Shown here piece after piece: positions 16,112 through 23,012 of a DNA stretch of 23,012 nt (position 1 is the stretch's first letter; each line of letters starts with the position of its first letter). The notes under the pieces are model-generated. The model searched no databases. It saw only the letters and a program-made list of their open reading frames with translations, and had not been told where the DNA came from. The position numbers and the translations under genes are program-made. The DNA is from UBA9676 sp036522155 (GTDB taxonomy: Bacteria > Actinomycetota > Actinomycetes > Streptosporangiales > Streptosporangiaceae). Location of the stretch: positions 1 to 23,012 of the forward strand of contig DATDGI010000066.1 in NCBI GenBank assembly GCA_036522155.1, in the 5' to 3' direction.

Positions 16112-17214
16112 GCACCGCCCAGGTTGGCGTTGAAGCTGGCCAGCAGCCGGGGCTGGCCCATGTGGGCCGACAGCGACGCCTCATAGAGCTGGGTCTGGCT
16201 GCCCGCGGTGGCCACGAAGGCAACGACGGTATGCGCGGGGTTGACCACCGCGTCGCCCACCGTCCGGCTGGAGACCGGCAGCAGCGGCTGCAGGTCCACC
16301 ACCTTGTGCCCCAGCGTGCCGACGTACAGCTGCTGATTGCTGGTATCGGCGGCCAGGAACTGGGTGGCGTCGATCGGGAGCTTCATCCACGGGACATCGA
16401 CGCTCGACGGCGACAACCGGGTATCCGGGGTCATGACGCTGACCTTGCCGTCCCGGGCTATCTGGTAGGCGTTGTTGACCGGGTCGCGCTCGACCTGCAT
16501 CCCGCCGAGGAAGACGCTGTACGGGACGGCCCCGATGTCGACCGGGCCATAACCGTCCGCGCCGAAGTACACCCGGTCGTTGTAGCCGCCTATGACACCG
16601 TTCTGGAACCCGCTGGAGTTCTTGACCAGGGTGTCCACGTGCGTCGCCGGGTTGACGAAGCCGAACTGGCCACCGGACGACCCGTTGCCCTGCGGTGTCT
16701 GGTACCACAGGTCGCCGGTCATCGGGTTGAACCCGATGGCCGCCTTCTGCAGCGGCGTGCCGTACCCGCCGGAGGTGCTGGCCGTCAACGGCGTGTAGAT
16801 GCCCTGGTCGTTGACGAATCCGGCACTGGTACTGCCGTCGGACGCCTGCGGGCCGGTCGCCGCCATCTCGGTCAGGCCGCGGTTGAAGGCCTGCCGCCAG
16901 ACGTACCCGGGATCCTGCGGATCGTAGGCCAGCGTCGCGCTCCCGCCCGCGAACGTCCTGGTGGCGGTGACCGCCCCGGTCGCTGGATTCAGCGCCTCCA
17001 GCTCGATGGTGTTCGACGACGGCTGGGTGGCGAGGATGATTCCGTGCAGGCTGGTGCTCGCGGCCGCAGCCGGGCTGGCCGGGCTGCCCGGCGCCGGAAG
17101 ACTGGCCTGCGGCGCGGGCGGCGCCGCCGGTGCCGTAGTGCCGCAGGCACAGAGCAGGAGCCCGGCCGTCGCGGCCATGGCCAGCCAGCCGGCACGTCCC
17201 ATCCAGGCAGCCAT
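16084..17214 (-). CDS. Lipoprotein with repeat-rich, probably beta-propeller-like, extracellular domain
   Basis: This gene encodes 376 residues from ATG 17214, with GAGGGGG 5 nt upstream. The signal segment GRAGWLAMAATAGLLLCAC places lipidation at Cys24. A Pro/Ala/Ser linker follows to about residue 55. The rest is rich in short strands with phrases such as LNPATGAV, AIGFNPMTGDLWYQT, FVNPATH and QLYVGTLGHKVV, which recall the blade repeats of YncE/TolB-like propellers. The fold is an inference; no catalytic motif is visible. It overlaps the methyltransferase by 28 nt and is preceded by a 168-nt region with spaced GTCAGG repeats. It is transcribed in the same direction as the kinase cluster upstream, so partial read-through is possible. 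Confidence 0.78.
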   Translation of the reverse strand: MAAWMGRAGWLAMAATAGLLLCACGTTAPAAPPAPQASLPAPGSPASPAAAASTSLHGIILATQPSSNTIELEALNPATGAVTATRTFAGGSATLAYDPQDPGYVWRQAFNRGLTEMAATGPQASDGSTSAGFVNDQGIYTPLTASTSGGYGTPLQKAAIGFNPMTGDLWYQTPQGNGSSGGQFGFVNPATHVDTLVKNSSGFQNGVIGGYNDRVYFGADGYGPVDIGAVPYSVFLGGMQVERDPVNNAYQIARDGKVSVMTPDTRLSPSSVDVPWMKLPIDATQFLAADTSNQQLYVGTLGHKVVDLQPLLPVSSRTVGDAVVNPAHTVVAFVATAGSQTQLYEASLSAHMGQPRLLASFNANLGGAYGLIDWVP

Positions 17215-17329
17215 CTGATCCCCCTCGCTTTCGCTGACATCGCTACCCAGGCGGCCGCCCACCGGCCGGGCCGGAGATCCGCAGCCGTGGCGGCATCAAG
17301 GAAGATGACGCCCGGCGGGCCCGGGCGGA

Positions 17330-17387
17330 TGACACGTTTTGTCAGGAGCGATGGGCTTTTTGTCAGGCCCGGCCCGGCCCGGTCAGG
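17330..17387. promoter_or_regulatory. Candidate control region: inverted TGACA/TGTCA and three spaced GTCAGG boxes
   Basis: TGACA-CGTTT-TGTCA (17330-17344) is a perfect 5-bp inverted repeat. TTTTGTCAGG occurs at 17337-17346 and again at 17358-17367, 21 bp apart. GTCAGG occurs a third time at 17382-17387, across the stop codon of the upstream gene. Spacings of 21 and 20 bp put the boxes on one face of the helix. Read on the minus strand they are CCTGAC(AAAA) boxes about 120-170 nt upstream of the lipoprotein gene, and CTGACA could double as a -35. The region also holds three CCCGG units (17368-17382). Confidence 0.45.
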
Positions 17388-19098
17388 ACGGGGACGGCGG
17401 CCGGCGCTGGTCACGGAGGGCGTCGAGGAATCCGCTGACCGCGGATGCGCCGGCCTCGGCCACCCGGTGGATGCCGGTCACCGCCCGGACCGCCGCCCGG
17501 ACCGGTTCGGGCGCGTCGGCCGCGTCGAGCAGGCCACCGGTGTCCTCCATCACCCGCACGCCGGGCGCCGGGTCGATACGGAACGCATCCTCGGCCGGCT
17601 CGGCCAGGACGAGGTCGCGCAGTTCGGACACCATCGCGGGCCCGCTGCCGGTGTACGACGTCAGCCGGAGCAGGATGCCCAGTTCCGCGTCGGCGACCGC
17701 CGCCGCCGGCGGGACCAGGATGGGATCGGGGCGGCGGGTCACCGGCGGGGCCCCGGCCACCTCGATGCGCAGCCCCCGGCGGCCGGACACGACGGTCTCG
17801 GTGCCGCCGGACAGCTGCCAGCCCAGCAGCCAGGAGGGGTCCAGCAAGCCGGCGGCGTCATCGGGCATCGGCGCCACCGCCCCGACGTACAGGTGGTCGC
17901 GGTAGAGCCGCCACCGCTGCCGGCCGTCGCAGGCAATCGCCTTGGGGGTGCGGCGGGGCCAGCCCGACAGGTAGTCGATCCGGTACCGGCCCGATGGCGC
18001 GACCTGAATCCTGGCCACCCGGTGGGTGACCAGCAGGTGCCCGCTGACCGCGTCGGCCACCGGGCCTGCCCCGGGCACGCGCAGCCCGGCCAGGCCGCCG
18101 GCATCCCATGCCGACCGCAGCTTCTCGGTGACCATCGCGGGGTCATCCCACCGGTGCAGTTCGGCGGTCAGGCCGGGCAGATCGCGGCCGGCCCGGGACA
18201 GCAGGCCGAGCAGATCGTCGCTGACCGGCTCGGGCGGCCCCGGCTGGCCGGCGCCAGAGGCCAGGTCGTCCCGCGGCATCGCCGCCTCGCCCCCGGCCGG
18301 GGACGGCGGGCGGTGCGGCGCGTGCCTGATCGCGAAACCGAGGCCGGTCCCGGCCAGCCCGGCGGCGGTGGTCACGATCCGCCAGCCCGGGCCGGACAGG
18401 ATCGGCCCGTCCTGGCTCACCGTCGCCCCGGGTGGCGGTGTGAACTGCGCTGGATCAGCCGCCTCCGGCGGATCCAGCCGCACGTCGGTGAGCTCATCCA
18501 GGCGGACGGGTTCCCCGCCGGTCAGTTGCTCGCAGCGGAGCAGGATGCCCAGTTCGGCGTCGACCGCCACCTCGATCCTGTCCGGCCGGGCCACCGGCCC
18601 CAGCCGCAGCTTGCTGCGCCCGGGCGACGGCGTGGCCACGGCCAGGTGCGCGGTCCGGCCGCCCCGGGTGACGGTCTCGCCCGGGGCCAGCCCGAACTGG
18701 TCGAGCAGCCAGGCCGGGCAGGTCAGGGTCCAGGCCGGTGGCTCGGGACGGCCGAACAGGTGGAAGCCGGTCCCGGCGTCGTCCTGCTCGTCCCCAGGCT
18801 CCGTCTCGTCCCCAGGCTCCGTCTCGCCGGTGCCGGGCTCGGCCAGCAGCCAGGCCTGCTCGCCGTCGCTGCCCTCGACCGTCCGCCCGCCGCCCGCGGT
18901 GGTGGCCTCGATCCGGTAGCGGCCGCCCGGGGCGATCAGCAGGGAACCGGGGCCGATGCCCGACCAGGCCCACGGCAGGTCGGCGACCGGGGAAGGGTGC
19001 TGCCAGTCCTTGCGGGTCCGGTTGAGCCGCGCCGACAGGCTGAGCTTGGTCCAGTCCGCGCGGTACAGCAGCACGATCAGGGCTTGTTCGGAGATCAC
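17383..19098 (-). CDS. Protein with two tandem LolA/RseB-like domains, unknown function
   Basis: This gene encodes 571 residues from GTG 19098, with GGGAGGG 7 nt upstream. Two related halves can be seen: GRYRI at 59-63 and 370-374, WLL..L..G motifs near 130 and 423, the identical nonapeptide DAELGILLR at 180-188 and 470-478, an (S/D)EL.D(V/L) strand at 201-206 and 491-496, and F..(D/P)P.PG at 219 and 507. This strand order with DAELGILLR resembles the curved-sheet LolA/LppX/RseB-type domains that bind lipids or sense envelope proteins. No signal peptide is present and no convincing membrane helix apart from a weak stretch at 238-258. Residues 88-112 are an acidic repeat (two ETEPGDE units). 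It is the last gene of the kinase cluster, 101 nt after the FHA-PrsW gene. The domain assignment is moderate. Confidence 0.7.
   Translation of the reverse strand: MISEQALIVLLYRADWTKLSLSARLNRTRKDWQHPSPVADLPWAWSGIGPGSLLIAPGGRYRIEATTAGGGRTVEGSDGEQAWLLAEPGTGETEPGDETEPGDEQDDAGTGFHLFGRPEPPAWTLTCPAWLLDQFGLAPGETVTRGGRTAHLAVATPSPGRSKLRLGPVARPDRIEVAVDAELGILLRCEQLTGGEPVRLDELTDVRLDPPEAADPAQFTPPPGATVSQDGPILSGPGWRIVTTAAGLAGTGLGFAIRHAPHRPPSPAGGEAAMPRDDLASGAGQPGPPEPVSDDLLGLLSRAGRDLPGLTAELHRWDDPAMVTEKLRSAWDAGGLAGLRVPGAGPVADAVSGHLLVTHRVARIQVAPSGRYRIDYLSGWPRRTPKAIACDGRQRWRLYRDHLYVGAVAPMPDDAAGLLDPSWLLGWQLSGGTETVVSGRRGLRIEVAGAPPVTRRPDPILVPPAAAVADAELGILLRLTSYTGSGPAMVSELRDLVLAEPAEDAFRIDPAPGVRVMEDTGGLLDAADAPEPVRAAVRAVTGIHRVAEAGASAVSGFLDALRDQRRPPSPS
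17666..17692 (-). repeat. 27-nt direct repeat, copy 1 (in second LolA-like half)
   Basis: It matches 18536-18562 at 26 of 27 bases, offset 870 nt (290 codons). It encodes the shared DAELGILLR segment. Synonymous positions are conserved too, unlike the rest of the two halves. Confidence 0.7.
18536..18562 (-). repeat. 27-nt direct repeat, copy 2 (in first LolA-like half)
   Basis: This is the partner of 17666-17692; one base differs (G for C). It is in the same reading frame as the other copy. Confidence 0.7.
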
Positions 19099-19199
19099 CA
19101 GGCAGCCCTCCCGCCAGGTCGGCGGATTCAGCCTACGCAGTCGTTGGGCATGGAATGCGGTGCGGTTTATTGGCTGGCTGGTCGGCGGGTAGGCCGGGC

Positions 19200-20645
19200 T
19201 CACCCGCCGCCGGGTGGCGCCTGCCACTGCCGGGACGGGTCCAGGAACATCGAGTCGCCCCGGAAGATCGGCGTGTGCCGGACCTGCCGCTCGATCCGCG
19301 CGGCCGAGGCCGTGTAGCCGAGGAACAGGAACAGCGAGAACGCCTGGATGGCGATCCACAGCCACTGGGCTTCCCCCGTCGGCCAGCTCAGCACCCCGTC
19401 GTTCAGCCCGTGCAGGACCGTCGGGACGGCTATGCCCATCGCCCACAGGGCGACCCGCTGCCGCCCGTAGTTCGTGCCCAGCCCGATGAAGAACCCGGCC
19501 GTGCCGGCCCACAGCGCGTGCTGCAGGCCGTCCACGAACACCCGCTCGGCGAACTGCGGGATGCCAAACGCCGACCCGCGGGCGATCTCGATGATGTCCA
19601 GCGGCACGTACACCTTCGAGGCCTCGTAGGCGCCGAAGAACAGGCCGGACAGGCAGGCCAGGAACATCCACATCCGGACGTCCAGCTTGGTGTGGCGCAC
19701 CTTCAGCAGCACGATCGCCAGCACCATGACCGGCAGCGCCTTGGTGAACTCCTCCGGCAGGCCCACCCCCACGATCCAGTGGAGCAGGTTGTGGCTGGTG
19801 TTGGCCGGGGCCAGCGCCCGCTCCCAGGGCAGGGTCAGCGCCGGGATGAGCACGAACTCGGCCACGATGATGATGGCCGCGACGACCAGATGCAGTCTGG
19901 TGAGCGGGCCGGGGCGGATCAGGTACCAGAAGACGATCGCCCAGAGTGGCGCCACGTACAGGCAGTAGACCCAGCCGAGGGTCACCAGGTCCGCGTTGTG
20001 CTGAAGCACGATCAGCAGGATCAGCGGGGTCAGCGCGTAGGCGGCCACCAGCAGCCGCTGCCACTGGCGCATCGCCGGGTCCCGCAGCCAGGCCGAGATC
20101 GGCAGCAGGATGCGCAGGGCGCTGACCACCTGCCCGCCGTGCGGGTCACCGGGCTGGCCCGCCGCCGGTGGCATCGCCGCGGCTGGCTGGCCGGCGAAGG
20201 CGGCGGGCACCTGCGCGGCCGGCCCGTCGGGCGGGGCGGGATGAGCCGCACCTGCGGGGGCGGCCGGCGCGGCGGGATAGGCGCCCCCATCGGGGCTGAC
20301 CGGCTGGGCGGCCACGGGAGTGGCCGGCTGGGCCGCAGCGGCCGGACCGGCCGCCGCGGTGACCGGCTCGAACCGCACCAGCGGGCCGTCCGGCATGGCC
20401 AGCCGGGCCTCGACCGGCTGGGCCAGGTAGAGCTGGGTCACCGGCTCGCCCTGGACGTAGGTGCCGCTCCGGCCGACGTTCTCAAGCAGCCAGCCCTGCG
20501 CACCCCAGCTGAGCCGGATGTGCTCGCGGGAAACCCGCTCGTCGGTGACCACCACCGCGCTGCCGTCCCGCCGGCCGACATAGGCGACCTGCCCGGGCTG
20601 GAGCACTACCCGCTGGTCACCGTGGCTGACCGTCAGCTCGTTCAT
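19200..20645 (-). CDS. FHA domain fused to a PrsW-type intramembrane metalloprotease
   Basis: This gene encodes 481 residues from ATG 20645, with GGGGAG 5 nt upstream, overlapping the kinase stop by 29 nt. Residues 1-92 form an FHA domain, a phosphothreonine reader: GRR at 24-26, the key VSREH at 38-42, and NVGRSGTYVQG at 56-66 (Ser-Gly-Thr in place of the usual Asn-Gly-Thr). A Pro/Ala/Gly-rich linker runs to about 170. About eight membrane segments follow, with all three PrsW motifs: EEFTK at 298-302 (EExxK), FGAYE at 337-341 (FxxxE) and HGLND at 412-416 (HxxxD). Family knowledge: PrsW-type proteases cleave membrane proteins such as the anti-sigma factor RsiW in Bacillus. Inference: phosphorylation by the adjacent kinase controls protease recruitment. 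The substrate is not encoded in the window. Confidence 0.9.
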   Translation of the reverse strand: MNELTVSHGDQRVVLQPGQVAYVGRRDGSAVVVTDERVSREHIRLSWGAQGWLLENVGRSGTYVQGEPVTQLYLAQPVEARLAMPDGPLVRFEPVTAAAGPAAAAQPATPVAAQPVSPDGGAYPAAPAAPAGAAHPAPPDGPAAQVPAAFAGQPAAAMPPAAGQPGDPHGGQVVSALRILLPISAWLRDPAMRQWQRLLVAAYALTPLILLIVLQHNADLVTLGWVYCLYVAPLWAIVFWYLIRPGPLTRLHLVVAAIIIVAEFVLIPALTLPWERALAPANTSHNLLHWIVGVGLPEEFTKALPVMVLAIVLLKVRHTKLDVRMWMFLACLSGLFFGAYEASKVYVPLDIIEIARGSAFGIPQFAERVFVDGLQHALWAGTAGFFIGLGTNYGRQRVALWAMGIAVPTVLHGLNDGVLSWPTGEAQWLWIAIQAFSLFLFLGYTASAARIERQVRHTPIFRGDSMFLDPSRQWQAPPGGG

Positions 20646-21990
20646 CCCCACTCCCCCCAGGCCCGTCGGGGATCCGGATGGTTCCGCGGACGGTACCAAA
20701 GTCGATCTTCATTGGCCGCACCCAGAGCCGCTGCTGCGGCTTCACCGTCTTCACGTCCTCACCCGCCGGGGCGACGGTCCATTTTGTGTCGCTCAGGTTG
20801 CGCAGCACCAGCTCACCCGGCCGCCGCGGATGGCGTTCCACCAGCCCCCGCACCGTCCGGTAGTCCCGGTCCCTGGTCAGGTGATTGCTGGTGAGCACCG
20901 CCCCGTCGGACAGGGCGATGACATGGCCGGGCAGCTGCAGCAGCGGCGGCGGGGCAGGCACCGCCCGGCAGTTCCAGCAGCGCAGCCCCGGGTCGTCGGG
21001 GTCCCAGAAGACGGTCGCCGCGCAGGAGCAGGCCGACACGCAGTCGCCCAGCCGGACCAGCGCCTGGCGCCACTCCCCCTCGGTGATCCGCCCGGACAGC
21101 GAGGCGTCGCGCAGCCCGGGGCCGAAGGCCCGGAGGAACAGCTCATGGATGAACCGCGGATAGATCGGCCACCAGGTCAGCATGGGGTCGCCGGGTTCGG
21201 GTGCGTTGCTGGCATCGGCGGGGTTGAAGACGAACAGCGGGTCGGTGCCGAAGTGCCTGACCGCCAGGTCGGTCTCTGACATGTGCCCGTCCGGCTGCCA
21301 GGTGTAGGAGGACCGCACCCGGTGCCCTTCCAGCGGGTGACCATGGACGAGCAGGAAGAACAGGAACACCGCGAGCGAGTACAGATCGCTGACGATGGAC
21401 GGCAGCGCCTCCTCGCGGATGATCTCCGGCGCCATGAAGCGCAGCGTGCCCCGGATGAACACCTCCCCGCCCTCGGTGCCGACGTTGTCGTTGTCCACGA
21501 TGGCGACCTCGCACTGGTCCGGATCGACCAGCAGGTTGCCGAAGTTGATGTCCCGGTAGCACAGGCCGCTGGCGTGCAGCGCGGCGAACGCGTCGGCCAG
21601 GTCGCGGCCGATCGCGGCCAGTACACGGAAGGACGGCTGCTGCGGGGCCCGGAGCATCTCGATGAGCGAGCCGAACCGGTCCGGCACCCACGGCATGACA
21701 TAGCCGAACCCGGGCACCCGCTGGCACTCGACCAGATCGATCGGCCAGGCGAAGGCGGGATGGGCCCGGGCGTGCGCCGCGAGCGCGGCGAGGACCAGCC
21801 GCTGCCGGTCGGCGAAACCGCCTGGGCGGTACCACTTGACCGCCACCTCGGTGCCGGTGTCCAGCCGCCCGCGGTAGACCACGCCCTGGCCGCCCTCGGC
21901 GACCCTCGCCTCCAGCCGGATCTGCGAGCCGGCCCCGACCATCCGCACGATGTCCCCGGCCTCGGGGTACATGGCCAGTGACTCTCTCAC
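20617..21990 (-). CDS. Atypical Ser/Thr protein kinase with Zn ribbon and C-terminal beta domain (TerY-P/YegI type)
   Basis: This gene encodes 457 residues from GTG 21990, which overlaps the phosphatase stop (GTGA) and has AGGAG 10 nt upstream; ATG 21972 is the alternative. The glycine loop is AEGGQGVV (31-38) and the ATP lysine Lys52 (VAVKWY). The catalytic loop is YRDINFGNLL with Asp147 and Asn152. The metal motif is DND (166-168) in place of DFG, followed by GTLRFMAPE (181-189). Such DxD variants mark the kinases of TerY-P triads and E. coli YegI. After the lobe, cysteines 317/321/323 and 338/341 form a probable Zn ribbon. Residues 353-440 look like a beta domain (LRNLSDTKWTV, KIDFGTVRGTIRI). 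The activation segment is short. The kinase is expected to be active, since all catalytic residues are present. Confidence 0.9.
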   Translation of the reverse strand: MRESLAMYPEAGDIVRMVGAGSQIRLEARVAEGGQGVVYRGRLDTGTEVAVKWYRPGGFADRQRLVLAALAAHARAHPAFAWPIDLVECQRVPGFGYVMPWVPDRFGSLIEMLRAPQQPSFRVLAAIGRDLADAFAALHASGLCYRDINFGNLLVDPDQCEVAIVDNDNVGTEGGEVFIRGTLRFMAPEIIREEALPSIVSDLYSLAVFLFFLLVHGHPLEGHRVRSSYTWQPDGHMSETDLAVRHFGTDPLFVFNPADASNAPEPGDPMLTWWPIYPRFIHELFLRAFGPGLRDASLSGRITEGEWRQALVRLGDCVSACSCAATVFWDPDDPGLRCWNCRAVPAPPPLLQLPGHVIALSDGAVLTSNHLTRDRDYRTVRGLVERHPRRPGELVLRNLSDTKWTVAPAGEDVKTVKPQQRLWVRPMKIDFGTVRGTIRIPDGPGGSGDERADGQPR

Positions 21991-22994
21991 CGGACCGGTG
22001 CTCCTGGCTCCGCCGGTCCTGGCTCCGCCGGCCCGGGCCGCACCGGCGGCCACTGGTCCGGGGCCGGCCAGGTTTCGGTGTCGGGGTCGGGGTCGGCCAG
22101 GCTGTCGGCCAGCGATAGCGACCAGCCCCGATCACCGGCGGCCGGATCGGCCAGCAGCAGGGCCAGCGCCACGTCGTCGCCGCTGCCTTCGGCCGACGCG
22201 CACCGGGCCGCCCAGACCGGCAGCTGCGCGCCGACCCAGTCGATGCCCCGCTCGGCCGCCAGCCGGACCAGGTCACCCCCGACCAGCTGGTACCACGGGT
22301 CAGCCGTCTGCGCGTTGCCGAAGCCGTCGGTGGCGAGCAGCAGGGCGGCGACCGGGCTGGCGGCCAGGTTCACCACCGCGATCCGGAAGGCATCGGCCGC
22401 GTCCACCTGGCACAGGCTGGTGGTGCTGTGCCCGTCCAGCCGCGGGTCGTGCGGGACCGGGACGCTGGCCACCCCGTCGGTGCCGACCACGACCGTGTCC
22501 CCGTCGCCGATCTGGCAGAGCGCCAGCCAGGGCGCGGCCAGCACGGCCAGCAGCAGCGTGCTGCCGTAGGCGATGATCGCGTCGTCGGCCGTCAGCATCA
22601 TCTGCTCGCCGCCGGTGAGCGGGTTGTCGGCCAGATCATCGGCCACCGCTTCCTGCCACCGGCTGATCACCGCCGGCACCAGCTCGTCCCGGGCTGCGGT
22701 GTACACCTCCCCCGCCGCCCCGGCCGCGGCGAACCGCGGCCCGAACTCACCCGCCAGCCCCAGCGCGGCCTCGATCGCCAGTTCCGAGCCCCGGGCACTG
22801 CGGAAGTGCGGGTGGCCGCCGTGCCCGTCGGCCACCGCCAGCGCCAGCCACCGGTTGTCATCGGGGGGCGCGGTGCTGAAACCGGCCGCGTCCTGCAGCG
22901 GGCGGCCGGCGATCTCGTGGGCGGCGCCCCGGACCACGGCGGTGAGCACGCGCCAGCCCGGAGCGTCACGGTAATCGGGGCGCTCGGCGGGCAT
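21987..22994 (-). CDS. PP2C-type Ser/Thr protein phosphatase
   Basis: This metal-dependent phosphatase (335 residues from ATG 22994, GAGG 6 nt upstream) presumably reverses the action of the neighbouring kinase. PP2C motifs are RPLQDAAGF with Asp35, VADGHGGH (55-61) with Asp56, GDGDTVVV (163-170), LLATDGFGN with Asp223, and GSGDDVALALL with Asp274. These are the usual metal ligands. A Pro/Glu-rich tail of about 50 residues follows, with tandem GPAEP units. It lies next to the window edge. Homologous triads carry a vWA (TerY-like) gene close by, which would have to lie upstream outside the window. The stop overlaps the kinase start by 4 nt. Confidence 0.92.
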   Translation of the reverse strand: MPAERPDYRDAPGWRVLTAVVRGAAHEIAGRPLQDAAGFSTAPPDDNRWLALAVADGHGGHPHFRSARGSELAIEAALGLAGEFGPRFAAAGAAGEVYTAARDELVPAVISRWQEAVADDLADNPLTGGEQMMLTADDAIIAYGSTLLLAVLAAPWLALCQIGDGDTVVVGTDGVASVPVPHDPRLDGHSTTSLCQVDAADAFRIAVVNLAASPVAALLLATDGFGNAQTADPWYQLVGGDLVRLAAERGIDWVGAQLPVWAARCASAEGSGDDVALALLLADPAAGDRGWSLSLADSLADPDPDTETWPAPDQWPPVRPGPAEPGPAEPGAPVR

Positions 22995-23012
22995 GGCGTG
23001 CCTCAGACAATC

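Noticed and set aside
17368..17382. Three tandem CCCGG units as a possible G-quadruplex
   Set aside because: Only three G tracts occur on the minus strand; a fourth suitable tract is not adjacent.
16162..19317. Plus-strand open frame of about 1,050 codons opposite the lipoprotein and LolA-like genes
   Set aside because: No domain motif, Arg/Gly/Pro-biased composition, and the minus strand has ribosome sites, a lipobox and recognisable repeats.

Overview
The window is very GC-rich, with G/C at most third codon positions, frequent GTG starts and dense coding. Several lipoproteins and a DUF6596-type sigma factor tail are present. This points to a chromosomal segment of a filamentous or soil actinomycete, perhaps of the Streptosporangiales type. 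The lineage is inferred from gene style, not from a marker gene. No tRNA, rRNA, CRISPR array, phage gene, transposase or integrase was found.

Layout: (1) 1-2224 holds the 3' end of an ECF-type sigma factor, a DHA2-type MFS exporter, and a four-helix membrane protein that overlaps the exporter tail to tail. (2) 2444-8086 is a complete Dpp/Opp-type peptide ABC operon: lipoprotein binding protein, two permeases and two ATPases, with 4-nt stop/start overlaps at the last two junctions. An AT-rich 18-bp palindrome lies upstream. (3) 8099-9764 is a divergent TetR regulator and alpha/beta hydrolase pair sharing one candidate operator and bracketed by an 18-bp inverted repeat. (4) 9773-12291 (minus) encodes an Lgt-like membrane protein with an extra N-terminal domain and an acetylpolyamine amidohydrolase (class II HDAC fold). 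(5) 12484-16111 (plus) encodes two small membrane proteins, a DmpA/P1-type N-terminal nucleophile peptidase, a lipoprotein and a class I methyltransferase. (6) 16084-17214 (minus) is a propeller-like lipoprotein behind a repeat-rich candidate control region.

(7) 17383-22994 (minus) is the most interesting part. It reads, in transcription order, as a PP2C phosphatase, an atypical Ser/Thr kinase (YRD/DND motifs, Zn ribbon, C-terminal beta domain), an FHA domain fused to a PrsW-type intramembrane protease, and a protein with two LolA/RseB-like domains. The first three overlap by 4 and 29 nt. I infer a phosphorylation-controlled membrane proteolysis module built around a kinase/phosphatase pair of the TerY-P/YegI-YegK kind. 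The phosphothreonine reader is fused directly to the protease. The operon may continue upstream beyond the right edge of the window.

No gene-free stretch exceeds 300 bases. The longest gaps are 2225-2443, 12292-12483, 17215-17382 and 11060-11220; what they hold is listed below where anything could be seen.
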